Shown piece by piece: positions 37,043-44,765 of a DNA stretch of 64,000 bases. Both the position numbers and the translations under genes were made by a program. The notes beneath the pieces were generated by a model, which saw only the letters and a list, made by a program, of their open reading frames with translations, did not search any database and was not told where the DNA came from. Location of the stretch: contig NZ_JHEG04000001.1 of the NCBI RefSeq assembly GCF_000760695.4, positions 3,816,452 to 3,880,451 of the forward strand, read 5' to 3'. Every line of letters begins with the position of its first letter. Position 1 is the stretch's first letter. This DNA is from Tolypothrix bouteillei VB521301. Lineage in GTDB: Bacteria > Cyanobacteriota > Cyanobacteriia > Cyanobacteriales > Nostocaceae.

Positions 37043-38154
37043 GATTTAAAACCGAACTAAAGCTAAATAATCGGCAACGAACAATGATGTTAAAACATTG
37101 TGGGGTTGCACGTCATGCCTGGAACTGGGGATTAGGATTAACCAAGCAGCTCCTAGAGCACAATAAAGTTAACCCAGACGATAAAATCCCATTCCCAAGC
37201 GCAATTGAGTTGCATAAATGGCTAGTTGCACTAGTTAAACCTGAGAATAAGTGGTATTACGAATGCAGTAAATCCACACCGCAAATGGCGTTAAGAGCGT
37301 TGCGAGTAGCATGGAAAGATGGCTTGGAAAAACGAAAGGGAGTACCTAAGTTTAAGAAGAAAGGGAAACAGGATTCTTTTACCTTGGAAGGGACAATCAA
37401 AGTAAAAGGAGTGAAAAGAATTCAAGTTCCGGTAATAGGAATTCTGAAAACTTACGAGAAAGTACCTTCCGTTCCTATCAAGACTTGTACGATTTCCCGT
37501 GAAGCTGACAGATGGTTTATCAGCTACAAAGTAGAGGTCAAGGATTTAGAGCCAGGATGCTCCCTAACGTGGATGCATCCCGATGTAGGGGTAGATTTAG
37601 GTGTTAAAGCATTAGCCACTCTCAGCACTGGAAAAGTGTTTGAAGGAGTAAAAGCTGACAAACAGCATCAAGCTAAATTAAGCCGAATGCAGTGGTTACA
37701 CCGGAATAAAGTTAAAGGCTCTGCTAATTGGAAAAAAGCACAAATGCAGATTGCACGGCTACATAGAAGAGTTGCCAATCTCCGAAAAGATTACTTGCAT
37801 AAGTTAACTACTTACATAGCCAAAAACCACAGCTTTGTAACGATAGAAGACTTAAATGTAAGAGGGATGATGGCAAATCATAAGCTAGCCGCCGCCGTGC
37901 AGGATATGAGTTTTTATGAGTTGAGACGCCAGTTAGAGTACAAGTGTAAACTGGTTGGAACAAAGTTGATTGTGGCGGATAGATTTTATCCAAGTTCAAA
38001 GTCCTGTTCCAAATGTGGTCATCTTAAAAAATCCCTCACATTAGATGAACGAATCTACCATTGTGAGGTTTGTAATTTTAAGTGTGACAGGGACTTAAAC
38101 GCTGCAATTAACTTATGGAAATATGCGTTTACCACCGAAAGCTCTTCGGGATGA
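37033..38154 (+). CDS. tnpB: TnpB (IS200/IS605-family OrfB, RNA-guided nuclease)
   Basis: 373 residues from the ATG at 37033 (MLLGFKTELKLNNRQ). The RuvC-like active site is complete: Asp in VGVDLGVKALATLS, Glu in FVTIEDLNVRGM and Asp in CDRDLNAAINLWKYA. The four-Cys zinc finger is SCSKCGHLKKSL...YHCEVC. The small size and intact residues imply an active RNA-guided DNA nuclease. No Y1 or serine transposase gene (tnpA) is adjacent, so it is an IS1341-like or orphan unit. The guide RNA would come from the 3' end of the gene and just beyond. Confidence 0.93.
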   Translation: MLLGFKTELKLNNRQRTMMLKHCGVARHAWNWGLGLTKQLLEHNKVNPDDKIPFPSAIELHKWLVALVKPENKWYYECSKSTPQMALRALRVAWKDGLEKRKGVPKFKKKGKQDSFTLEGTIKVKGVKRIQVPVIGILKTYEKVPSVPIKTCTISREADRWFISYKVEVKDLEPGCSLTWMHPDVGVDLGVKALATLSTGKVFEGVKADKQHQAKLSRMQWLHRNKVKGSANWKKAQMQIARLHRRVANLRKDYLHKLTTYIAKNHSFVTIEDLNVRGMMANHKLAAAVQDMSFYELRRQLEYKCKLVGTKLIVADRFYPSSKSCSKCGHLKKSLTLDERIYHCEVCNFKCDRDLNAAINLWKYAFTTESSSG

Positions 38155-38260
38155 GCCTGTGGACTGGAGGATGCCGACATCCCCAGGACGAAGCAGGAAG
38201 AAATCAGCAAGGCTGTTATTAGGTAAATAACGCTACCACCTAGTACTGAATAGCTTTGCA
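38100..38260 (+). ncRNA. Predicted TnpB omega RNA / element right end
   Basis: The sequence from the end of tnpB reads GGACTGGAGGATGCCGACAT, then CCCCAGGACGAAGCAGGAAG. This is the conserved-looking 3' segment (ending GAAGCAGGAAG) that follows many IS605-family tnpB genes and corresponds to the omega RNA. The exact ends and the guide start are not determinable here. A CAAAGCTAT motif near 36780 and its inverted copy near 38253 might mark element ends, but are too short to be sure. Confidence 0.5.
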
Positions 38261-38340
38261 TAGGTATTTCGGAGCGGGTGATGCTTATCGCTTACTGGCT
38301 AGCAGCCCATCCAGAAATTAGAGGAGCGATCGCCGATATT

Positions 38341-38424
38341 GGTTAAGTGGTATTGAGATAGCAGCGTGGGTAGCAATAAACGGGTTTGAGAAATTTTGTT
38401 TTTGATATTGTATCGGTTCATCGC
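38341..38424 (-). pseudogene. Inverted 84-bp fragment of the 27.5-kb unknown gene
   Basis: The minus strand of 38341-38424 matches 27729-27812 (inside the gene at 27542-28009) with only about two or three mismatches, beginning GATGAACCGATACAAT and ending ACCACTTAACC. It has no start or stop context. Just upstream on the plus strand, 38281-38346 reads MLIAYWLAAHPEIRGAIADIG, another short fragment. The gap 38155-38560 otherwise holds the TnpB element end. Confidence 0.85.
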
Positions 38425-38560
38425 TTTCTTCTTGTACTAGTAAAGTTCGAGGCGTCTATATGTAATATTTATAACACTGTATAAAATACGATCGCGGTGA
38501 GTCTACAATTTAGTATGTCAGGCTAACTTCACGGTAAAATCACAGCTGCTAGAAAAAACT

Positions 38561-39358
38561 ATGGGACAAATCATTACTCAAGTCGATGCATTCACTAACA
38601 CACCTTTTGCAGGTAACCCGGCTGCTGTCTGCGTTTTACCCGCACCTCAGTCAGAGGAGTGGATGCAAAAAGTGGCGCAGGAAATGAATCTATCTGAAAC
38701 TGCGTTTTTGGTCAGGCAAGAGGATGGTTTTCATTTGCGTTGGTTTACGCCTACAACAGAAGTTCCATTATGCGGTCATGCAACTTTAGCAAGTTCTCAT
38801 GTTCTATGGTCGGAGGCTCATTTATTACCGGATGAAATTGCTCGTTTTCATACGAAAAGTGGGCTATTAATTGCTAAGAAGTTAGGTAGTTGGATCGAAC
38901 TGGATTTTCCTGTAAATCATTCTGAAGCCACCACTGCACCTTCAGCGTTAGGAGAAGCTTTAGGTGTTCCTTTAAAAACAGTTTTGCAAAATTCTTTGGG
39001 TTATTTAGTAGAGGTAGAGTCTGAAGAATTAGTAAGACAAATGCAGCCCAATTTTGAATTACTAAAAAGTTTACCTGCTGCCGATATTATTGTAACTAGT
39101 TCAACAAATCCAGATTCAGAGTTCGATTTTGTTTCTCGCTTTTTTGCACCTAGCTTGGGAATTAATGAAGACCCCGTGACTGGTGCAGCCCATTGCTGTC
39201 TTGCTCCTTTTTGGCGCGATCGCTTGGGTAAGAATGAGTTTTTGGCATATCAGGCTTCCAACCGTGGTGGAATATTAAAGGTTCGGTATGAAGGAGGCGA
39301 TCGCGTATATTTAGCCGGACAAGCAGTTACGGTTTTGCGGGGTGAATTAATATTTTAA
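38561..39358 (+). CDS. PhzF-family isomerase/epimerase-like protein
   Basis: 265 residues. It starts QVDAFTNTPFAGNPAAVCVL, the PhzF signature. The conserved acid is in MNLSETAFLV (Glu), with LRWFTPTTEVPLCGHATLAS and, in the second half, SRFFAPSLGINEDPVTGAAH. The family folds like diaminopimelate epimerase and isomerises small acids. Outside phenazine clusters its substrate is unknown. It lies 14 bases before a methyltransferase gene on the same strand, which together with the SpeD-like gene forms a likely three-gene operon. Confidence 0.9.
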   Translation: MGQIITQVDAFTNTPFAGNPAAVCVLPAPQSEEWMQKVAQEMNLSETAFLVRQEDGFHLRWFTPTTEVPLCGHATLASSHVLWSEAHLLPDEIARFHTKSGLLIAKKLGSWIELDFPVNHSEATTAPSALGEALGVPLKTVLQNSLGYLVEVESEELVRQMQPNFELLKSLPAADIIVTSSTNPDSEFDFVSRFFAPSLGINEDPVTGAAHCCLAPFWRDRLGKNEFLAYQASNRGGILKVRYEGGDRVYLAGQAVTVLRGELIF

Positions 39359-39372
39359 GGATTTATTGAAAG

Positions 39373-40104
39373 ATGTGGTATAGAGAAGACCTTGCATTTA
39401 TTCACGATGTTGGTTTCAGCGATTATGCTCTAAAATCCGCTCCTGGAATATTAGAAATTTTAAAACAAAACAACATTAAGGAAGGGTTGGTCGTAGACTT
39501 GGGGTGCGGAAGTGGATTATCTGCACAAGAGTTTGTGAAAGCGAATTATCAGGTTTTTGGAGTTGATATTTCTGAGTCCATGATTGATATTGCACGAACA
39601 AGAGTTCGAGGTGCAAAATTCCAACTTGGATCGCTATTTCAAATTGAAATTCCATCGTGTCAGGCTGTGACTTCTATTGGTGAATGCCTTAATTATCTGT
39701 TCGAGCCAAACAGCGATCGCAAGATGTTGGTTCATCTCTTCAGGCGCATTTATAAAGCATTAACCCCTGGAGGTGTCTTCATCTTTGACATAGCAGAACC
39801 GGGACAAGTCATACAAGAAAACCCAACTAAAAACTTTACCGAAGGTAAAGATTGGATTGTACTGGTTGAAAAAGAAGAAGATCGAGAGCAAAGAATATTA
39901 ACTCGTCGGATTATCACGTTTCGCAAGGTGGGAGAACACTACCGACGGGATGATGAAGTACACCGTCAGCAATTATATGAGACTATAGAAGTTATAGAAC
40001 AACTTCATCGCGTTGGCTTTGAAGTTCAAACAATGACAAATTATGGTGAGTACAATTTACCGCCAAAGCATGCAGCATTTATTGCAAAGAAATCAAATTG
40101 TTGA
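39373..40104 (+). CDS. Class I SAM-dependent methyltransferase
   Basis: 243 residues. The SAM site is VVDLGCGSGLSAQEF with the acidic end of strand 2 in GVDISESMIDIAR. The post-motif TSIGECLNYLF and ALTPGGVFIFDIAEPG follow. The substrate is not evident. It starts 14 bases after phzF ends and is followed 8 bases later by a SpeD-like gene that may also act on SAM-related metabolites. A role in a small-molecule pathway is likely but unnamed. Confidence 0.88.
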   Translation: MWYREDLAFIHDVGFSDYALKSAPGILEILKQNNIKEGLVVDLGCGSGLSAQEFVKANYQVFGVDISESMIDIARTRVRGAKFQLGSLFQIEIPSCQAVTSIGECLNYLFEPNSDRKMLVHLFRRIYKALTPGGVFIFDIAEPGQVIQENPTKNFTEGKDWIVLVEKEEDREQRILTRRIITFRKVGEHYRRDDEVHRQQLYETIEVIEQLHRVGFEVQTMTNYGEYNLPPKHAAFIAKKSNC

Positions 40105-40112
40105 GGTGACAT

Positions 40113-40475
40113 GTGAAAAATTTGGCTCCTGAAATATTCCGACAAAGACTGTTAATAGAAGGATTTTTTAACATTGAAGTCACGCGAGAAGTTTTAGCCA
40201 ATTACCTTAAAGAAATTGCAGAGCATCTTGAGGTCCGCTCTTATGGAGAAGCTGTCATTTTTTCTCCAAGTAGTGGTATGGGAAAAGAGGAAAATCAAGG
40301 CTTTGATGCTTTTCTTCCTCTGATTGACTCTGGAATTTCTGCTTATATTTGGAGTTACCACAAATTCTTTTCAATTTTTCTCTACACCTGTAAAGGTTTC
40401 AATGAAGAAGCTGCTATTTCATTTACAAAAGATTTTTTTCAGGTAGAAGGTGAAATAACGAGTCAATCTATTTAA
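40113..40475 (+). CDS. SpeD (AdoMet decarboxylase)-like protein with altered active site
   Basis: 120 residues from a GTG at 40113, 8 bases after the methyltransferase stop. The fold pattern of the small AdoMet decarboxylase proenzyme is visible: LLIEGFFNIEV (strand 1), EVRSYGEAVIFSP, then DSGISAYIW and SIFLYTCKGF. Aligning to the T. maritima enzyme from memory, Ser73 corresponds to pyruvoyl-forming Ser63 and Cys93 to catalytic Cys83, with the same 20-residue spacing. His64 and His68 are replaced by Gly74 and Tyr78. It may be a neofunctionalised SpeD (some are reported as amino acid decarboxylases) or inactive. Confidence 0.55.
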   Translation: MKNLAPEIFRQRLLIEGFFNIEVTREVLANYLKEIAEHLEVRSYGEAVIFSPSSGMGKEENQGFDAFLPLIDSGISAYIWSYHKFFSIFLYTCKGFNEEAAISFTKDFFQVEGEITSQSI

Positions 40476-40479
40476 TGAT

Positions 40480-40851
40480 TCACGAACCAGTAAGAGAAAC
40501 CCGTTTTTCCAGACGGGTTTGTAAGTCTGCTAACAGTGATTCTCCAGTGCGTTTGGCTTCCCAAGGACCAAAATCCCAAAGTTTGATGCTCCATTGTCCT
40601 TGCATAAAATCTTCATTTTCTGAAATTGTACCAACATAAGCCACGGCTTCAGTTGAGGTCGTGAGGTAGCCTTTGTTAAAACTTATACGACGCCCAATGA
40701 CTTCACCAGTTAACTGGGCTTCTCCTAAATAACTGTCATCCAGAATATTACCAGTCAAAGTGTTCCCACCTTGAATAAGTGTCATTTCAAAACGAGTGGG
40801 AATCCCTTGCTGCCAGTATGTTCCAAGCCAAGTACCGCTAATGTCTGTCAT
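40480..40851 (-). CDS. Small beta-rich protein of unknown function
   Basis: 123 residues, soluble, without a signal peptide. The sequence is mostly short strands with Gly turns: ISGTWLGTYWQQGIPTRFEM, GNTLTGNILDD, EAQLTGEVIGRRISF, then GQWSIKLWDFGPWEAKR. Such W-containing repeats suggest an 8-10-strand lipocalin- or calycin-like barrel. The gene is convergent with the SpeD-like gene (4 bases apart) and is not recognised further. Confidence 0.6.
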   Translation of the reverse strand: MTDISGTWLGTYWQQGIPTRFEMTLIQGGNTLTGNILDDSYLGEAQLTGEVIGRRISFNKGYLTTSTEAVAYVGTISENEDFMQGQWSIKLWDFGPWEAKRTGESLLADLQTRLEKRVSLTGS

Positions 40852-40909
40852 GAAGTAGTTCCACGAACTTATTCCTATTGTGCTTGAACGTCCGGTATTA
40901 ACATTACAA

Positions 40910-41278
40910 TTATAACTTTTTCATGTTTTTACTAACAGGATCGAAGCCTCTAGAAAAGCGAGTTGTGTCGTCGTAGCAAGCTCCACTGAGATTAGCTCCA
41001 TACAGCTTGGCATAGTTTAATTTGGCTCCCCTAAGATTGGCTTCATGTAGGTTTGCACCGCTTAGGTTAGCTCGCGTTAAGTTTGCTTTCGCTAAGTTGG
41101 CTCCTCCTAAGTTAGCTCCCCATAATTTGGCTTTAGCAAGGTTAGCCGCAGTTAAGTCTGCTGCAAATAAATTGACTCCAGCTAGGTTAGCTTCTATCAG
41201 CTTTGCGCCAATGAGCTTGGCTGTTGGGAAATCTCGCTCCCCCGCTATATAGCGCTGCTTCAGTTCATCTGCATCCAT
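40910..41278 (-). CDS. Pentapeptide-repeat protein
   Basis: 122 residues from the ATG at 41278 (MDADELKQRYIAGERDFPTA). An alternative start 32 codons upstream would overlap the previous gene deeply. From residue 20 it consists of about 16 ANLxx pentapeptides, a complete short right-handed beta helix, ending with a basic tail (SRGFDPVSKNMKKL). The RYxxGERDF header is common to small cyanobacterial repeat proteins of unknown function. It overlaps the preceding 110-residue gene by 19 bases, so the two are likely co-translated. Confidence 0.85.
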   Translation of the reverse strand: MDADELKQRYIAGERDFPTAKLIGAKLIEANLAGVNLFAADLTAANLAKAKLWGANLGGANLAKANLTRANLSGANLHEANLRGAKLNYAKLYGANLSGACYDDTTRFSRGFDPVSKNMKKL

Positions 41279-41592
41279 GTTTGTTTCACCTTCACTAGCA
41301 AACAAGAAGCTATTTGTTCCCACTCTTGAGTTAAGCTTTCTTTTGATTCTGGCTGATTGCTGCGTCTGTACCAATAGCGAGCATTACTGGGATCTCCCTC
41401 TTTACGGTGCAAGTAAGCGTGAACCCAAGCACTGTCTGCATCACTAGCATCTTGTACTATTTCATGCGCCCGATTCCAGTCGCCTTTTTTGTCGTACCAA
41501 AGGGCTTGCAAAGGTTTTGGTAGAAACTCCGGGCATTTTTGCTCTTGCTCCAATAGCTGCTTGAATTCTTCTAGACTTATAAACTTGTCCAT
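41260..41592 (-). CDS. Conserved small protein of unknown function
   Basis: 110 residues. The recognisable core is WNRAHEIVQDASDADSAWVH followed by AYLHRKEGDPSNARYWYRRS, a TPR-like helical pair that recurs in many bacterial proteins of unknown role. It has no membrane segment or signal. Its 3' end overlaps the pentapeptide gene, which suggests a functional pair. Confidence 0.7.
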   Translation of the reverse strand: MDKFISLEEFKQLLEQEQKCPEFLPKPLQALWYDKKGDWNRAHEIVQDASDADSAWVHAYLHRKEGDPSNARYWYRRSNQPESKESLTQEWEQIASCLLVKVKQTWMQMN

Positions 41593-41628
41593 ATCCCTAC
41601 ATCTTTTGGCTAATAAGTCACTATTCTT

Positions 41629-42075
41629 TTATTCTCCCTTGAAGTTCCGGGGATCTACAACTTGAATTTCTGAAAAACGTTTGAAATCATTGACGTTAAA
41701 CGACAGCAAGTAAGTTATTTGATGAGCTATCATCGCGGCTACTAACCGTGTATCGTGTGTCTGCTTTCCCAAAACTTGATACTTAACAACTAAGCTTTCC
41801 CAGATAGTAGCAATCCCTGGAACATCTTCTTTAACAGAAAACAGACGTTTTAGAAGAGACATTTCTTGATATGCCTCGCTTGCTGTTAATCCCAGTCCAT
41901 TGCCATTTGTGGGGCGTGTAGCAACTGCCCAAAATTCAATTAGATTTTGTGGAACTATCCAGAGAGCTTCTCCTTGCTTTTGAAGTGTGACTAATACACC
42001 TTTAGTAATAAGGTGCATAGAGTCAGATTTGTGTACTAATCTTAACAAAATATTTGTATCTACTAAATAACTCAT
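41629..42075 (-). CDS. PIN-domain toxin (VapC-like)
   Basis: 148 residues. PIN nuclease acids: Asp6 in SYLVDTNILLRL, Glu in LIEFWAVATRP, and Asp in THDTRLVAAMIAH, with a fourth acid near FNVNDFKRF. This is a probable ribonuclease toxin that cleaves specific RNAs when free. Its start overlaps the end of the upstream antitoxin gene by four bases (ATGA), the classic toxin-antitoxin arrangement. Confidence 0.88.
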   Translation of the reverse strand: MSYLVDTNILLRLVHKSDSMHLITKGVLVTLQKQGEALWIVPQNLIEFWAVATRPTNGNGLGLTASEAYQEMSLLKRLFSVKEDVPGIATIWESLVVKYQVLGKQTHDTRLVAAMIAHQITYLLSFNVNDFKRFSEIQVVDPRNFKGE

Positions 42076-42341
42076 AGCTGGCTATCTTCTCTCTCGCGAT
42101 AAATGCTTTCACGGCTAATAGCATCATCTGAAAGAGGCTGTGCTTTCGTAAGAGAAGAACTTTTACCCAGTTCGTTCAGTATACTATGCCAATCGTTTCC
42201 CGCTAAAATTTTTCCTTCTCGCTCGGTCAATCTTTCTTCAATAAGAGATTCAAGGTAAGTTTCTATGGAAACCCCTTGTGCAGTGGCTTTGGCAATGAGA
42301 CGTGCTTCGACTTCCGGTTTCAATTCAAGCTTAATAACCAT
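42072..42341 (-). CDS. Antitoxin for the PIN toxin
   Basis: 89 residues from the ATG at 42341 (MVIKLELKPEVEARLIAKAT). A longer frame to 42476 runs into a MITE and is unlikely. The N-terminal part has a ribbon-helix-helix pattern (strand KLELKPE, then ARLIAKATAQGVSIETYLES), and the C-terminal tail (SKAQPLSDDAISRESIYRER or similar) would neutralise the toxin. MITE copy B lies just upstream of its promoter and may carry it. Confidence 0.8.
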   Translation of the reverse strand: MVIKLELKPEVEARLIAKATAQGVSIETYLESLIEERLTEREGKILAGNDWHSILNELGKSSSLTKAQPLSDDAISRESIYREREDSQL

Positions 42342-42412
42342 AATACAAATATTTTTCTTATTCTTACATACTCCACAATTATTATGATAAACGAATATTA
42401 TACGGATATAAA

Positions 42413-42499
42413 ACTTACGCATAGTTCCTCTTTTTAAGAGGGGAGGTGGAGGAATTTGCAATATGTAAAATCCCAAAAATACGTTGAGGTTGCGTAAGT
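42413..42499. repeat. MITE-like repeat 1, copy B
   Basis: 87 bases with ends ACTTACGC (42413-42420) and GCGTAAGT (42492-42499), perfectly inverted. Internal sequence (CTCTTTTTAAGAGGGG, GTAAAATCCCAAAAATACG) aligns with copy A at 22311-22393. It sits between the antitoxin and photolyase-like genes. Confidence 0.8.
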
Positions 42500-42510
42500 G
42501 CTGGGATAAA

Positions 42511-43626
42511 TTAAAAAGCGTAGCGGATGTTGCAATAGGGTAATTGCTGCCCTAGCTGGTGGCAAAATTGCTCTACTAGTTTTCCCTTAAGACCCCGTTT
42601 GTAACGTACATTCTTCCCCCCTGTCTGGGAATACTTGACTTCTTGCACTTCAGGTTGCCACAAAATGTCCTCGGCTTGAGGATGCCAACCCATATTCACC
42701 TCATGAAGCTCGTCATTGTGTGTTAGAAAGATAACTTCTGCTTGCAATTGCTGCTTGGCTTGGGATGAGAGGGTATCGTCTACTAGTTTGAACAACTCTT
42801 CGTAATCTGTTAACCATCTTTGGTAGTAAATAACAGGTGCAAAGTTCAGGTGGACTTCATACCCCGCAGCAACAAAATCATTCACCGCAGCAATACGTTC
42901 TGGAATACTTGAAGTGCGAACATCTACCACTTTAGCCATTGACTCAGGCATGAGACTGAAGCGAATACGTGTTTTTCCTTGTGGATCGCAATCAAGCAAA
43001 TCCCGATTAACCCGTTTGGTTGCAAAGGTTGCTTTAGCGTTGGGCAAATGTCGGAACTTTGCAATTAAGTCTTTAACGTTATCGCAAATTGCTGCATCCA
43101 CGGAGCAATCACTATTTTCACCAATCTCATAAACCCAGTATTTGGGGTCTACTTGATTTGGCTCTTGCTTGATGCCCTGTTTATTAGCGTGTCTCTCTAT
43201 ATACCGGGTGATTTGTTCAATGTTAACAAAGGTCGTTATGGGGTTGGCATAGCCTTTACGACGAGCGACATAACAATACGCACAAGCCATGGCACAACCG
43301 TTTGCGTGAGAAGGTGCTATAAAATCTGAAGATCTACAGTTAGGGCGACTTTGAATAGATTTCTTCACACCCAAAACTAGAACATTGCGCTTGATGCGGT
43401 TCCAGTCTTCTACTGATTCAGAATTTCCATGTAGTTCTGGAATTTTCCAATGAGAAGCGACTTCAATGAGTTTGGCATCAGGGTACTGTGCTAGAATCTC
43501 TTGACCTCTAGCGCAGTCCTTAACAGCAGGTTCGTAGTAAATCTCTTTAATATTCAGTAACCGACGCAGGGAATCTGGTTGAAGCGGTTGTGTCGATTGA
43601 GAAGATTCGGACAGGTTTAATGCCAT
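42511..43626 (-). CDS. Spore photoproduct lyase-family radical SAM protein
   Basis: 371 residues. The radical SAM cluster motif is CAMACAYCYVARRKGY (CxxxCxxC). Flanking family stretches are PSHANGCAM, FVNIEQITRYI, WVYEIGENSDCSVDA, RFSLMPESMAKVVD and HLNFAPVIYYQRW, which fit SplB homologues. Bacillus SplB repairs 5-thyminyl-dihydrothymine in spore DNA. Cyanobacteria form no endospores, so this one may repair another UV lesion or act on a different substrate. It is transcribed singly, upstream of the toxin-antitoxin pair. Confidence 0.85.
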   Translation of the reverse strand: MALNLSESSQSTQPLQPDSLRRLLNIKEIYYEPAVKDCARGQEILAQYPDAKLIEVASHWKIPELHGNSESVEDWNRIKRNVLVLGVKKSIQSRPNCRSSDFIAPSHANGCAMACAYCYVARRKGYANPITTFVNIEQITRYIERHANKQGIKQEPNQVDPKYWVYEIGENSDCSVDAAICDNVKDLIAKFRHLPNAKATFATKRVNRDLLDCDPQGKTRIRFSLMPESMAKVVDVRTSSIPERIAAVNDFVAAGYEVHLNFAPVIYYQRWLTDYEELFKLVDDTLSSQAKQQLQAEVIFLTHNDELHEVNMGWHPQAEDILWQPEVQEVKYSQTGGKNVRYKRGLKGKLVEQFCHQLGQQLPYCNIRYAF

Positions 43627-43727
43627 TTAATTTCTTCGTGCTCTCAACACCTCAGGATATACTGAATACCTTTGTCTATTGGTTGGGGAAGCCGTATTAG
43701 AAAATCTTAATATTACTACTTCACGAC

Positions 43728-43777
43728 TTACGCGAGCTTAACGGTATTTTGGGGATTTCACGTGTTGCAGACCCCGT
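43728..43777. repeat. MITE-like repeat 1, truncated inverted copy C
   Basis: ACTTACGC-type end followed by GGTATTTTGGGGATTTCACG and TGTTGCAGA, which is the reverse complement of the right half of copy A. It stops abruptly where the repeat 2 element begins, suggesting that repeat 2 inserted into it. Confidence 0.7.
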
Positions 43778-43778
43778 G

Positions 43779-43914
43779 TACACAACTCTTATATAGTGCA
43801 TTCATTGCGGTTTCGATCCCCCCTAACCCCCCTTAAAAAAGGGGGGAAATTGGAATCAACTTCCTGTTATCCAGGTGTTTCATATCTTTTCTAGAGATCT
43901 GTGGACACCGTAGC
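43779..43914. repeat. MITE-like repeat 2, first copy
   Basis: Left end GTGTACAC, a central G/C hairpin (CCCCCCTTAAAAAAGGGGGG), then TTTCATATCTTTTCTAGAGA and TGTGGACACCGTAGC at the right. It matches the copy at 57785-57932. The central hairpin alone is a strong stem. It fills most of the 340-base gap 43627-43964. Confidence 0.7.
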
Positions 43915-43964
43915 TTAAAAAAGGGGAGAACTATACTCATGCAGCGATCGCTGTTTCTACAAAT

Positions 43965-44522
43965 TTACCCACAGTCTTTTCTTAGTAGAGAAAATAACTT
44001 GAGGTCGTGAAATTTTCCTTTCCAAAACCCGTACTCTCTCAACAATCCTTCTTGCAGAAATCCCAACTTTTCTAACAACTTAATAGAAGCAATATTTTCG
44101 ACTAATACCATGGCTTCAATTCTATTAATATCCAACTCTTGAAACCCCCACTTTATTATTGCCCCAAGAGCTTCTGTCATAATGCCCTTTCTCCAATGCT
44201 CTCTCGCCAGTTCATAACCTATTTCTACCTGAAAGCGATTTTTAATGCCGTAACCACAGGAGCCAATAATGATATTATCTTCTTTTCTGGCAATTCCCCA
44301 ACGAATTGCCTGTTTGTTTTGAAATCGCTGCGCTCGTCTCTCAATCAGAAACTGGGCTTGCTCCACATGAGTAGCTGTTTCTACATCATGATATTTAGTG
44401 ACATCATCACTTGCAAAAATCTGAAAAACCTCTTCTGCATCTGCTAGTTTTGTCTCTCTTAAAATTAAATTCTTGGTTTCAATTCTGGGGAAATTTTGGA
44501 AGGCAGAAATTAGATTTGCCAT
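43965..44522 (-). CDS. GNAT acetyltransferase (RimJ/RimL type)
   Basis: 185 residues. It begins RIETKNLILRETKLADAEEV, the RimJ/RimL hallmark. The acetyl-CoA loop is in ELAREHWRKGIMTEALGAI (Q/RxxGxA-like), followed by INRIEAMVLVENIASIKLLE and KLGFLQEGLLREYGF. It probably acetylates a protein N terminus or a small amine. It stands alone and shares its 5' region with a gap containing a short GCTAATGG-type repeat (44590-44640). Confidence 0.88.
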   Translation of the reverse strand: MANLISAFQNFPRIETKNLILRETKLADAEEVFQIFASDDVTKYHDVETATHVEQAQFLIERRAQRFQNKQAIRWGIARKEDNIIIGSCGYGIKNRFQVEIGYELAREHWRKGIMTEALGAIIKWGFQELDINRIEAMVLVENIASIKLLEKLGFLQEGLLREYGFWKGKFHDLKLFSLLRKDCG

Positions 44523-44765
44523 CTCTCCTTGGATTGTTTGTCTTAATTTCTTCTAGAGCAATTCTAAATCATTTTTAAAAAATTTAGATTGCTAATTGCT
44601 AATGGCTAATAGCTAATGGTCAAAAAGCAATTAGCTATTAGCAGTCTTCACTCTTATTTTTATATTTCATTTAGGACTGCTAAATCAATGTTGTCTACTC
44701 TTTTAGACAGATGAACTAAAATTGTAATAATTCTTATAATAAGACTGGCGTGATTCAGATTTGCC

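Noticed and set aside
36780..38265. Terminal inverted repeat (CAAAGCTAT) around the TnpB unit
   Set aside because: Only nine bases match; IS605-type elements normally lack inverted ends, so it may be chance.
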